DNA of 64,000 bases from Halocatena marina. GTDB taxonomy: Archaea; Halobacteriota; Halobacteria; Halobacteriales; Haloarculaceae. The position numbers and the translations under genes are program-made. Each line of letters starts with the position of its first letter. Position 1 is the stretch's first letter. Positions 17,724 to 26,419 of the stretch are shown here, in pieces. The notes beneath the pieces were generated by a model. The model was not told the DNA's origin and ran no database searches. It saw only the letters and a list, made by a program, of their open reading frames with translations. The stretch covers positions 1,798,001 through 1,862,000 of the forward strand of contig NZ_JALLPK010000001.1 of the NCBI RefSeq assembly GCF_023276375.1, given 5' to 3'.

Positions 17724-20021
17724 GTGCCCTCAGAAGTACTTCCACCGCTGAGTGAGCATCAGTTGCTCTTGCTGTTCGCCGAGTTGTTTCTCTTGCTCTT
17801 TACGGCTCGGGGATTAGGTGAAGTAGCAAAGCGCATGGGGTTGCCGTCGGTTTTGGGTGAACTTCTCGCGGGAATCGTCATCGGACCGTCACTGCTCGGC
17901 GCGCTTGCACCTGGTCTGTTTTTGGCAATCTTCCCCCCGGAACCAAGTCAGTATCACTTGATCGAGGCCGTTTCGTGGATCGGTCTCATCATGCTTCTAA
18001 TTGTCACTGGGTTGGAGACCGACCTCGAACTCATTATCAGCAGGGCAAAATCAGCCACGTACACAGCACTCGGCGGAATCATCATCCCGTTCGCGATGGG
18101 TGTTGCGCTCGGATACGTATTGCCGGGACAGTTCCTCGCGAATGATGGACAACGGCTCGTGTTCAGCCTTTTTATTGGGACTGCACTCAGCATCTCCGCC
18201 ATTCCAGTGATTGCAAAAGTCCTCATTGACATGGGGATGATGCATCGTGACGTCGGTCAGATCACGATCGCATCGGGGATGCTCAACGACACGATTGGGT
18301 GGGTTATGTTGGCGCTCGTTGCGAGCCTCGCCCGTACTGGCAGCGAACAAGCACTTGGTGCAGCTGGTGTTACACTCGTCTGGCTCGTGATCATCCTCGG
18401 TGTTTCGTTCACGCTCGGTCCCCGGCTCACCGAGTGGCTCTTTCGCTGGGTTGACGCGACGCTTGGGAGCGATGACCTCACGAAGACAACAGTAGTGATG
18501 ATTCTTGCACTGGGTGTTGGAACAATCACCCACTATCTCGGACTAGAAGCAGTTCTCGGGGCGTTCATCGTCGGGGTACTCGTTGGACAGGTGCGTCGAT
18601 TCGACTCCTCAGCTCGTCACACGTTCGAGGTCATCTCGCTCGGTATCTTCGCACCGATCTTCTTCGCCACAGCGGGCCTGCGTGTGGATCTGACAACGTG
18701 GGCCGACCCAGTCGTCATGCTGGCTGGAATCACCGTTCTCGCGGTCGCCATTGCCGGAAAATTCATCGGGTCGTTCATCGGTGCAAGGGCCGCCGGGCTC
18801 TCTACGTGGGAGGGAATTGCGATGGGATCCGGGCTCAACGCTCGGGGTGCGCTCGAACTCATCGTTGCAACGGTCGGTCTCAGCATCGGTGTGCTCACTA
18901 CCACGATGTATACGATTATCGTGACTGTTGCGATCGTCACCTCGCTGATCGCACCGCCACTACTTCGACTCTCACTCTCACGAATCGAGCTCTCGGCCGA
19001 CGAAGTCGATCGTCTCGAGCGTGAAGAATTGGAACGACAGAGCTTCCTCGGTGGTGTTATTCGTGTACTGTTGCCCACCCAGTGTAGCGTCGATTCTCAA
19101 CTTGCAGCCCAGTTGCTCGGTCATATCGCCAGAAATAGAGAGATAGAGATCACGAGCATGTACGTCGATACCGATGGAACAGAACCGAGCGGCACTCCCC
19201 TCGTTCGTCGCATAAAGCGGGTGGTAGACGGATTTGGAGTATCCGACACAGTGCAAAGCGACGGCGGGGCGAACACACAGCAGGTATACGAACAGTCAGA
19301 GGACTGTCTCGATCTCATCGATGCACAGATCGATATTCCAAACAAACAACTCCGAAACATCGTTCGAACCGCTGAAACAACCGTGAGTGAGTCAGTTCTT
19401 GACGAGGTAAGCGACAGCTACGATCTGGTGGCGCTCGGAGCGGACGGCCAGTTAGAGTACAGTCCCGATGAACCGCTGTTCGGTATGGCGATAGACAATC
19501 TAGTTCAAGCGACACCGTGTCCAATCCTAATTGCTGTCTCAAATATGAGTCAGACTACGAAAACACTCCCCGAGCTTTCGATTCAACGGATCCTCCTCCC
19601 AACTATTGGAACAGAGTACAGTCGGCGAGCTGCGGAGATTTCGTTCGAAGTTGCGACAGCGTATGACGCCACGGTCGAAATCACCCACATCGTCAATCGG
19701 TCTCAGTTAGGCGACCTTTATATGAGCGGGACCGACCGATCGATTTCGGAGGCGATCGACCTCGCAGAATCGATCGTCGATCGAGAAGCCGAAATCGGAC
19801 AGACGATGGGCGTCAATGTTCGCACAAACGTCTCAGTCGGCACCAAACCCGAACGAACGCTCATCGAACGTGCGACGATCAACGAAACAGATCTGATCGT
19901 CCTCGGCAGCGAAGTCCGGCCGGGATCTCGTCGGGCCTTCTTTGGCCACCGGGTTGAGTATATCGTGAAAAACGCCCCCTGCCCAGTCTTGGTCATCTGC
20001 TCGAAACAGTCGTACCAATGA
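17724..20021 (+). CDS. CPA2-type cation/proton antiporter with two C-terminal USP domains
   Basis: The protein is 765 residues from the GTG at 17724. Residues about 1-415 form the membrane part of a Kef/Nap-type monovalent cation:proton antiporter: GLPSVLGELLAGIVIGPSLLG, FVLGLETDL-like TGLETDLELI, then ALSISAIPVIAKVL and MLNDTIGWVMLAL with the conserved Asp of helix 5/6. Residues about 445-590 and 610-765 resemble two universal stress protein domains. The second is the clearer, with LPTIGTEYSRRA and the terminal GSEVRPGSRRAFFGHRVEY pattern that forms the nucleotide phosphate loop in USPs. It probably exchanges Na+ or K+ for H+ under control of a nucleotide bound by the cytoplasmic domains. 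It is not in an operon. Confidence 0.88.
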   Translation: MPSEVLPPLSEHQLLLLFAELFLLLFTARGLGEVAKRMGLPSVLGELLAGIVIGPSLLGALAPGLFLAIFPPEPSQYHLIEAVSWIGLIMLLIVTGLETDLELIISRAKSATYTALGGIIIPFAMGVALGYVLPGQFLANDGQRLVFSLFIGTALSISAIPVIAKVLIDMGMMHRDVGQITIASGMLNDTIGWVMLALVASLARTGSEQALGAAGVTLVWLVIILGVSFTLGPRLTEWLFRWVDATLGSDDLTKTTVVMILALGVGTITHYLGLEAVLGAFIVGVLVGQVRRFDSSARHTFEVISLGIFAPIFFATAGLRVDLTTWADPVVMLAGITVLAVAIAGKFIGSFIGARAAGLSTWEGIAMGSGLNARGALELIVATVGLSIGVLTTTMYTIIVTVAIVTSLIAPPLLRLSLSRIELSADEVDRLEREELERQSFLGGVIRVLLPTQCSVDSQLAAQLLGHIARNREIEITSMYVDTDGTEPSGTPLVRRIKRVVDGFGVSDTVQSDGGANTQQVYEQSEDCLDLIDAQIDIPNKQLRNIVRTAETTVSESVLDEVSDSYDLVALGADGQLEYSPDEPLFGMAIDNLVQATPCPILIAVSNMSQTTKTLPELSIQRILLPTIGTEYSRRAAEISFEVATAYDATVEITHIVNRSQLGDLYMSGTDRSISEAIDLAESIVDREAEIGQTMGVNVRTNVSVGTKPERTLIERATINETDLIVLGSEVRPGSRRAFFGHRVEYIVKNAPCPVLVICSKQSYQ

Positions 20022-20158
20022 ACCGTTGAAATGCGTCCAACTGCGTTCGTGTCTCTACTCTCTCACGGCGTGCTGTGTTCGTAGCGATGGTTTGCAGTAC
20101 TCTTTTTCGACGAGACAACGCTGCTCCTCGGCCACAGGATAGATCGCTTCGTTTCGGT

Positions 20159-20599
20159 TTATCCGCTCAGTTGGTCTGGAGTGATATCGAGTTGTTCGAG
20201 CATTCCCAATGTGTCCCAGTTAGCCCACGTTTCAGTAAGCTTTCCATCCTCAATACGGTTCATTGTCAATCCAGTTACTTCATATGATTTTCCAGTGGGT
20301 TCGACGCCCATGAACCGTCCCTTGTGAGTTCCAGTGTCAATGGCACGAAACACGACGAGATCATCTTCGGCGACCATATCTTCAATCGTCACCCGAGCGT
20401 CTGGAAATGCTTTCCGGAACGTCTGGACCATTTCGACGAATTCGTCGGGATCACGCTGTCGATCGGGGATGCCCGGATCATGTCTGACGTACTCCTCGGC
20501 GATTACTTCATCAGCTATCTCGTAGTTGCCATCGTTTATGATTTCCCCGATGAATCGACGAACGACTGTTTTTTTGTTGTGTACCCGTGTCGTTGCCAT
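20159..20599 (-). CDS. SnoaL-like polyketide-cyclase-type protein
   Basis: The protein is 146 residues. It has a single alpha+beta barrel domain: NKKTVVRRFIGEIINDGNYEIADEVIAEEYVRHDP, then FVEMVQTFRKAFPDARVTIEDMVAEDDLVVFRAIDTGTHKG (in two parts), FMGVEPTGKSYEVTGLTMNRIEDGKLTETW (in two parts) and LGMLEQLDI. This is the SnoaL/ester-cyclase branch of the NTF2-like fold. Haloarchaea carry many such proteins of unknown substrate, and the name does not imply polyketide synthesis here. It is cytoplasmic, stands alone, and ends facing the antiporter gene. Confidence 0.8.
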   Translation of the reverse strand: MATTRVHNKKTVVRRFIGEIINDGNYEIADEVIAEEYVRHDPGIPDRQRDPDEFVEMVQTFRKAFPDARVTIEDMVAEDDLVVFRAIDTGTHKGRFMGVEPTGKSYEVTGLTMNRIEDGKLTETWANWDTLGMLEQLDITPDQLSG

Positions 20600-21242
20600 G
20601 ATTGCTCCTCATTTCTTACCATGACAGTATACTGTTTATTCGTTGTTTCGTGTTCACCAAGTAAGTGATTCAGGTACTGTTCTGGTGCGTACTACTGAAC
20701 GTCACTAATGTGAGTATAGCTATACGAAGACACACAACAGAAATGATTCAATACACGCATCCGATATATTCAAACCCAGCATTTGAGTTATGAACCGGAC
20801 GAACCATCACTAGTTATTCTACCTTACTATACTCATACAACTTATATAATAATAAATTAAAATTTATAGACTAAAACACTTATTACTATCTGTTCCGTGG
20901 TATTCAGACGTGAAACGGCATTCGAATTCGAATATAATCAGAAAAGAACTGGACAATCATCGAGACAATGGTAGTGACAAAACAGGGGAGGTCGGAAGAT
21001 GTGTTCGAAGCACACTATCAACCAGAAAGTAAAAGAGAGCGTTGCTTGGGGGGTAATGACCCGATGTTCGTCTATGGACTGTTTGCCAGTGCGGGTGGCA
21101 GGCATCCATGCAACTTCTCGTCCGAAGCCGACCAACCGAGTACGTCTGGAAAATCCCCATTCGAAGAAGCTCTCGACCACCACAGATACTCGAATCCATT
21201 CAGATTCAGCAAGCAGCAAAACGCAGTACAACAATAGCAACC
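20600..21242. other. AT-rich divergent spacer
   Basis: About 640 bases with a very AT-rich stretch at about 20815-20890 including cttatataataataaattaaaatttatag. Open frames in 20938-21250 overlap each other on both strands and extend into the NAD synthetase start; I consider them chance. Confidence 0.4.
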
Positions 21243-22163
21243 ATGACAACTAAAATCCGAATCACTGAGTCGACGAACCGTGGGAAGCTGACGGCGATTG
21301 AAGATCCCGAATCGATCCTCCACGAACGAATAACGTTCATACAAAACACCGTGGAAACAGCGGACGCCACTGGTGTCGTTGTGAACTTGAGCGGCAATGT
21401 TGATTCGACGGTGACAGCGAAGCTCGCCGTCGAGGCACTCGGGAACGAGTCCGTTGATGGACTCATCTTCTCGGCCAATACGAGCTGCAAAGAGGATATT
21501 GCCGATGCACAGGCTGTTGCATCGGAGCTCAATATCGATGTACAGACGATTGATATCCAGCCAGTGCTCACGTCGTTCGTACAGACCACCGCGACTGATG
21601 AAATGCGATTTACTCCCTCAGATCCGTTGTTGAGCCCTCGTTCACGAACGGTGGTCGTGAATCCAATCGAAACAAAGTCGAACCATCACAAGGCCATGGA
21701 AAACGTCGCAGCTCGGATCCAAATGATGTTCGCGTATTTCGAGGCGAACACCTCATCACGACTCGTTCTCGGCAATAGTACGCGTACAGAATTGCTGACT
21801 GGCCACTTCACGAAATTCGGCAACGGTGGTGTAGATCTCTTCCCACTTGGTGATCTCTACAAAACGGAAGTACTTGATCTCGCTCGTTCGCTCGACGTCC
21901 CACAGAAGATTGTCGAAAAAGAGCCGACTGTCGAAATTTGGAAGGATCAAACCGACGCATCCGAACACGGTGCCTCATACGAGACCATCGATGCGATATT
22001 ACAACAGCTCGTTGACGACCAGCAGAGTGTTGAGCAAGCAGCCGATACGCTCAGTGTCGATTCGGAACTGGTCGCTGCATGCGCCGAACTGTACACCACA
22101 ACCGCCCACAAACGGACGTTTCCGCCAACGCCCGCCGAGCACTCGTCTGAGAAAAAGAGCTAA
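21243..22163 (+). CDS. nadE: NAD synthetase paralogue with altered PP-loop
   Basis: The protein is 306 residues from the ATG at 21243. It follows the NadE layout: HERITFIQNTVETADATGVVVNLSG, helix with KLAVEALG, then DAQAVASELNIDVQTIDIQP. After these come VLGNSTRTELLTGHFTKFGNGGVDLFPLGDLYKTEV (in two parts) and the tail TTAHKRTFPPTP. NadE amidates deamido-NAD using ATP and ammonia. The ATP-binding PP-loop normally reads SGGxDS; here it is SGNVDST, with Asn in place of the second Gly. The acidic Asp, both Ser and the downstream GNSTRTE are kept. A housekeeping copy probably exists elsewhere. Whether this one is active is uncertain. No coupled genes are visible. Confidence 0.82.
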   Translation: MTTKIRITESTNRGKLTAIEDPESILHERITFIQNTVETADATGVVVNLSGNVDSTVTAKLAVEALGNESVDGLIFSANTSCKEDIADAQAVASELNIDVQTIDIQPVLTSFVQTTATDEMRFTPSDPLLSPRSRTVVVNPIETKSNHHKAMENVAARIQMMFAYFEANTSSRLVLGNSTRTELLTGHFTKFGNGGVDLFPLGDLYKTEVLDLARSLDVPQKIVEKEPTVEIWKDQTDASEHGASYETIDAILQQLVDDQQSVEQAADTLSVDSELVAACAELYTTTAHKRTFPPTPAEHSSEKKS

Positions 22164-22345
22164 CGGGTGCAGCGATCCTCCGACACAGACCGCAAAGAGG
22201 AGTTCAACAGCACCGCTCCGAACACGAGCCGTGGACGAATCGTCTACTCCAAGACGCCGTCAGTGCGGTGTGCACGAAAGCAAATCCCAGTGGCAGTGTC
22301 GACGTTACAGTCGCACAGACGGGCGAACAACGCGGTCAGTCCTGT

Positions 22346-22654
22346 TCAATCTGCTGTCTCTCGAACAGACACTGGAGGGACCGTATCCCACGCCGTGAGC
22401 TCAGTGAGTGCCGCCTCAATGACGATGTCAACCTGCTCGGCAGGCGGTGTCTCCCGATTCACCGTACTCTTGAGCAGCACGCGGAGTTCAAGCACGTCTT
22501 CGAGCGTGATTTGAGAGTAGTGACGATGCAGTGCCTGAAGCGTCGTGGTCGTCACTACGGCCGGCGTAAGCGCCTCTGAGTGCTCAGCAAGTGTTTGGAA
22601 AACGTCCGCGCGAACGGTCCGGAGCTGATTGTGATTGATTGACGGCAGCTTCAT
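22346..22654 (-). CDS. Hypothetical protein, 102 residues
   Basis: I do not recognise this family. The frame from the ATG at 22654 has codon usage like the neighbouring genes (mostly G or C at third positions), and a GGGAG stretch lies about 10 bases before the start. The protein is soluble and mostly helical in appearance: TVRADVFQTLAEHSEALTPAVV, then LEDVLELRVLLKSTVNRETPPAEQVDIVIEAALTEL (in two parts). Several plus-strand frames cover the same bases but look like shadows. Orientation is toward nadE, with which it converges. Confidence 0.5.
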   Translation of the reverse strand: MKLPSINHNQLRTVRADVFQTLAEHSEALTPAVVTTTTLQALHRHYSQITLEDVLELRVLLKSTVNRETPPAEQVDIVIEAALTELTAWDTVPPVSVRETAD

Positions 22655-22986
22655 GTGTGTGTTCTCCCATCCCGAAGTGAATCATCGGATCGAGGACGAA
22701 CTGACATCTGTGATAACATGGGTGCTGTGTTTGTTCTCACTCTCGGGTATGATACAAGGAAAGAATGACTAGGTATTAAATTTTTCTCTCAGGAATTAGT
22801 TGGGAGAATCACTCACTGGATTCGATGGACGTGTTAAAGCCGACAGCCGTTACAATCGTACAGAGAAGAGCAGACAGAAAGCCGTTTGGAGTCTGTGCCA
22901 AAATCGGCTACAGAAGCCATGATATCGGGAGTTTCCCGAACAACTACCGGTTTCTCAAATAAGAGAGGCCGCCCAGACACAAACGA
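22655..22986. other. Short spacer
   Basis: About 330 bases between two leftward genes, with an AT-rich part near 22765-22800 that could be the promoter of the 102-residue protein. Nothing else is seen. Confidence 0.35.
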
Positions 22987-23457
22987 TTACTCGGCGATGT
23001 CGGCGACGGCGGCGGCTGCGAGTTCGCGCAAGCGTTCGGGGGAAACGGGAAACACCGCTGAAGGCGTACCAGCAGCCGCCCAAACTGTATCGTGCTCAAG
23101 GAGCGTCTCGTCCAGTAACACGGTCAGGGACTTCTTGTGACATATCGGGGGGACACCACCGATACTCCAGCCGGTTGCTTTCTTTACAGTGTCTGCATCA
23201 GCCATCACAACGCGCGTTCCGCCAACAATCTCTGCCACTGTGTCGGTATCGACGCGGTTTGCGCCACTGGTGATGACGACGACAGGGTCGCTATCTGCAG
23301 TGACGACGATGCTGGAGGCGATCTGTGAAGTGTTACATCCGATTGCGTTGGCTGCATCCGCGGCTGTCTTTGTTCCGTCAGGAAACTCGGTGGGCTCTGG
23401 AACGAAGTCGTAACGTTTCTCGGCTTGTTCGACGAACGTCTTCGTACGGTGATGCAT
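22987..23457 (-). CDS. YbaK/EbsC-family aminoacyl-tRNA deacylase
   Basis: The protein is 156 residues from the ATG at 23457; a longer in-frame start at 23529 adds unconserved sequence. The single YbaK/ProX domain shows KTAADAANAIGCNTSQIASSIVV with the following DPVVVITSGANRVD. Next are VVMADADTVKKATGWSIGGVPPICH with the conserved GxxPP loop, and then LLDETLLEHDTVWAAAG and the terminal FPVSPERLRELA. These free-standing domains hydrolyse mischarged tRNAs such as Ala- or Cys-tRNA-Pro in the cytoplasm. The catalytic-site Lys of YbaK appears to be in the segment TSGANRV/VKKATG region, but I cannot assign it firmly. It is a stand-alone gene. Confidence 0.85.
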   Translation of the reverse strand: MHHRTKTFVEQAEKRYDFVPEPTEFPDGTKTAADAANAIGCNTSQIASSIVVTADSDPVVVITSGANRVDTDTVAEIVGGTRVVMADADTVKKATGWSIGGVPPICHKKSLTVLLDETLLEHDTVWAAAGTPSAVFPVSPERLRELAAAAVADIAE

Positions 23458-23638
23458 TTGTAGGCTGATCACACGAGGAAAGTGAAAACGTTTGCTGGTT
23501 GGACCGAGCCGATCTCGGTCTCTCAGCATCGTGGTTGTCTTCTGTACTTGCGAAGAGTCATTCGAACATCAAGTCAGAGCGTGCTTGTTCTGAGGACAGA
23601 ACCAAAAACTGGAGCGGAATAAGTGTGATGCTCACATC

Positions 23639-24241
23639 TCAACGGGCTTCTGTCGCCGATGACGTGACACTCTGCTGTGCTTCGGCGCGTCCACCCATTG
23701 CGGTCGTAGCCAGTGAGATTCCACTGGTGAGAAGACCGATTCCGAAGAGGAGACCGAGCGCCCAGAGAGCGCTGCTTGGGAACGCTAACCAGACGAGGGC
23801 AGCGATTACCAGCGATAGAACCCCGCTAACAACAATCGAAAGCCATCCACGCTGTGGACGGAGACGGAACCCCATCACAGTTTCGACGATGCCATCTACG
23901 AAGAAGAATGCAATCAACAGAACTGTTAGGGTGACGAGCCCAACGAATGGATTCAGGAGGAGGGAGAGACCTGCCACAACAAAAACGACCGCCAAGACTA
24001 GTTGTATGAGAAACCCTGTCCACTCCCGCCCGGAAAACGCGTGTACGAAGTGTACAATCCCGCCGATTACGAGATACGCTCCGAGGAAGAACGAGAGAGT
24101 AAGTCCCGCGAATAGTGGCGTGAAGACAGCCAGCAGTCCGAGGATAGCTATTACGATACCAACTGCCAACAGAAGCCGCCACGTACCTTGAATTGTGTCT
24201 TCTGAACGCTCCCTGTCTGTGACATTGTCGGTGGCACTCAT
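23639..24241 (-). CDS. HdeD/DUF308-type membrane protein
   Basis: The protein is 200 residues from the ATG at 24241. A polar N-terminal tail (MSATDNVTDRERSED) precedes six hydrophobic segments arranged as pairs, including LLLAVGIVIAILGLLAVFTP, LTLSFFLGAYLVIGGIVHFV, FLIQLVLAVVFVVAGLSLL, LTVLLIAFFFVDGIVETVMGF, GWLSIVVSGVLSLVIAALVW and ALWALGLLFGIGLLTSGISL. This three-fold repeat of two helices is characteristic of HdeD. In enterobacteria HdeD is linked to acid resistance at high cell density; its role in haloarchaea is not known. It is isolated from neighbours. Confidence 0.85.
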   Translation of the reverse strand: MSATDNVTDRERSEDTIQGTWRLLLAVGIVIAILGLLAVFTPLFAGLTLSFFLGAYLVIGGIVHFVHAFSGREWTGFLIQLVLAVVFVVAGLSLLLNPFVGLVTLTVLLIAFFFVDGIVETVMGFRLRPQRGWLSIVVSGVLSLVIAALVWLAFPSSALWALGLLFGIGLLTSGISLATTAMGGRAEAQQSVTSSATEAR

Positions 24242-26419
24242 TGTGATTCCCGATAGGAATATACATTCAATGAACATAACCTGGTTCCGTTCTTATGCAA
24301 GGAAGCTAATACCTGATCGAAGAGACGTCGATCGATTACGGTCTATATGTTTGTCTTTCTACTTGTATATTCCCCCTCAATCAGCCGAGTACGTCAGTAC
24401 CGAGCGTCGCTCGTGCTTCGGGCGGCGATTGGTTCGATGAACGACATCCACGAGGGTTCTCTGTAGTCCCAGAGACATCTCAGATATTCGTCCGTGCCGA
24501 GCAGCGTTACTCACACTCTACTGTTCGAATCTCTGTACTCAGATTAAAAATTCTATCAACACAGAGTGCTGGATTCGACGTGTTAACCACACTTCATTGA
24601 CAGAATAAAATATTTACAACAGAAGTGTTGGTGCTAAACTATCGAATCATTTCACTATCAGAACACGCCCACACGCATCGATTCGATAACTGCTTGCTTG
24701 GGGAATAGAATCTAACTTGATCGTGACTGGCCCATATCAATACCGTACCATAGCAAGAAGATCGAAGGTCGACCGTCACAAAGGGAATGTCCAACGGATC
24801 AATAGACCGTTTGTCGTCTGATTCGGCCTCAAATAATTACTCACCTGTCGAGTTGGTAACCGTGAACGAAAGTTCCGAATGTCTTCGGGACGTCATCAGA
24901 ATTACTCAGTTAGAAGAATCCCACTGATCCGCAATACTGCCTAACAATTGTTCTAAATTCGAATATCGGCGTCGTTATCCCTGTCGTGTTTTCCCAACAT
25001 ATATACGTAATTACTTAGTTCTACTAAAATGATGACACAAAATCAAGGTAGTACTATTTTTATTAAGTGGTAATATGTAGACATAAATATTAGAATGCGT
25101 CATTCAAGTGAATTGTAGAGACTACTCAATCGGGAGAAAGACCATGCAGCCCGATCACAACTGTTTGCCGTGCAGATATTTTGACATTCAGTGCACACCT
25201 TAATTACATCAGTACGAGTGTAATGGCTGCGAATTCACTTTCACGTATCACAATCCCGCGGGTTAGCTGCACCAGAGAAGACTGACTTCACCATCATTTA
25301 CACTCACATACAAAAACTAATTTTTACAATACTACCATATACGTACTATGAACCAATTGAAAGTGAGTACTCGAATGAGGAGGTCAGATATAGTTCATTT
25401 CACCAATGGTGCTCGAAAAGTGGCCCCATCGACGAAACGACGCTTGGAGTTACCCACAATCCAGAAGCGTGTGCGTCTATCATTCAGCGGGAAATGCCCT
25501 ATCAAGGTCAAATCGACAGATACCGAATCAGACCTCGACGGACTGAGAGCACCAGCGTGGTCATGGTATCACCGACACAGAACAAATAGTTGTGTTACGG
25601 TTGGTCGTAGCAGCATAGACCGTGTGAGAAAGCTGGAACTTGCCAAATCCGACCGAACGACCATCGCCAATTATTCGTCGCACAGGAAGCGTACTGCGAA
25701 CGTGTCTCGGTCGACAGTCGTGTCCATAGCTATCGAATATGAATGAGTAGTTACTTTCAATTCATATTTCAAGAATAACAATTCATTCACCATATATGTA
25801 ATTCGAACAGTACGTGAATATCGTCACTTCAATTAGGTTGTTTCGTTGGTCGAATAGTTCAGACTCATCTGATGGGGACATCTCTATTCGATATTCATCA
25901 CCATTCATCGCAACTATCTGTATTTCGGAGCGTTTATGATGAATTAGGGCAGCCTAAAAACATGGAGAGAGCGATAGGACTGGCGACATCTCGATCCAGT
26001 AGGATACGCTCAGGAATGGGCGCAAGCACACCTCAGAGAGTACGCTCACAATCCGTGGAAATCGAGAGCTCGTCAGATGATCGGTCTATTCGAGAACGAG
26101 GTCATCCGACGACACAACGAGAAATTCTCGAACGGTACGACTGGAAGGCCACTGCTACTACTGCCGATCGCCCTAGTCGACATAAAAGCGACATCAGAGC
26201 AGTACTGAGAAAACACAGAAACACATCACATCTCAGTGCTATCTCTACCGTGTCGTCCAGACCAATTCACCCAACACACACCCCGACCTGCTCGGAGAGC
26301 ACACATATCCACAATTTCCATTTCGAGAATGATGAATCACACCGTTCTACCCGGGAGAGAAAAGAGACAGATAGACTGTCGCTATTCACACGACAAAAGA
26401 AACAAAGAGGGACGATGAG
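24242..26419. other. Long gene-free region with decayed coding fragments
   Basis: Nearly 2.2 kb hold no intact gene. Open fragments with gene-like composition appear in changing frames. One near 25144-25270 has a Cys-x2-Cys and a YECNGCEFTF zinc-ribbon-like run in two frames. One near 25400-25590 reads ETTLGVTHNPEACASIIQREM. One lies at 25978-26208. Between them are AT-rich stretches. This pattern suggests one or more old insertions or lost genes. Two longer plus-strand frames (25348-25746 and 25872-26423) are basic, Ser/Arg-rich and unlike acidic haloarchaeal proteins, so I do not call them. Confidence 0.5.
25978..26208 (+). pseudogene. Coding remnant of unknown family
   Basis: The frame is open for 76 codons with no start codon at its beginning. 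It reads HLDPVGYAQEWAQAHLREY, then NPWKSRARQMIGLFENEVIRR and GTTGRPLLLLPIALVDI before the stop at 26206-26208. Residue use (Ala, Glu, Arg, Trp) looks like a real protein. I cannot assign it. The lack of a start and the surrounding decay favour a remnant. Confidence 0.35.

Noticed and set aside
24510..24545. Possible tRNA T-arm (GTTCGAATC) near 24525
   Set aside because: The flanking bases do not form the five-pair T-stem and no acceptor stem or anticodon arm can be drawn around it.
24787..24927. 46-codon frame beginning MSNGSIDRLSSDS
   Set aside because: Acidic enough to be haloarchaeal but no promoter at the right distance, no recognisable domain and it lies among decayed DNA. Left out until expression evidence exists.
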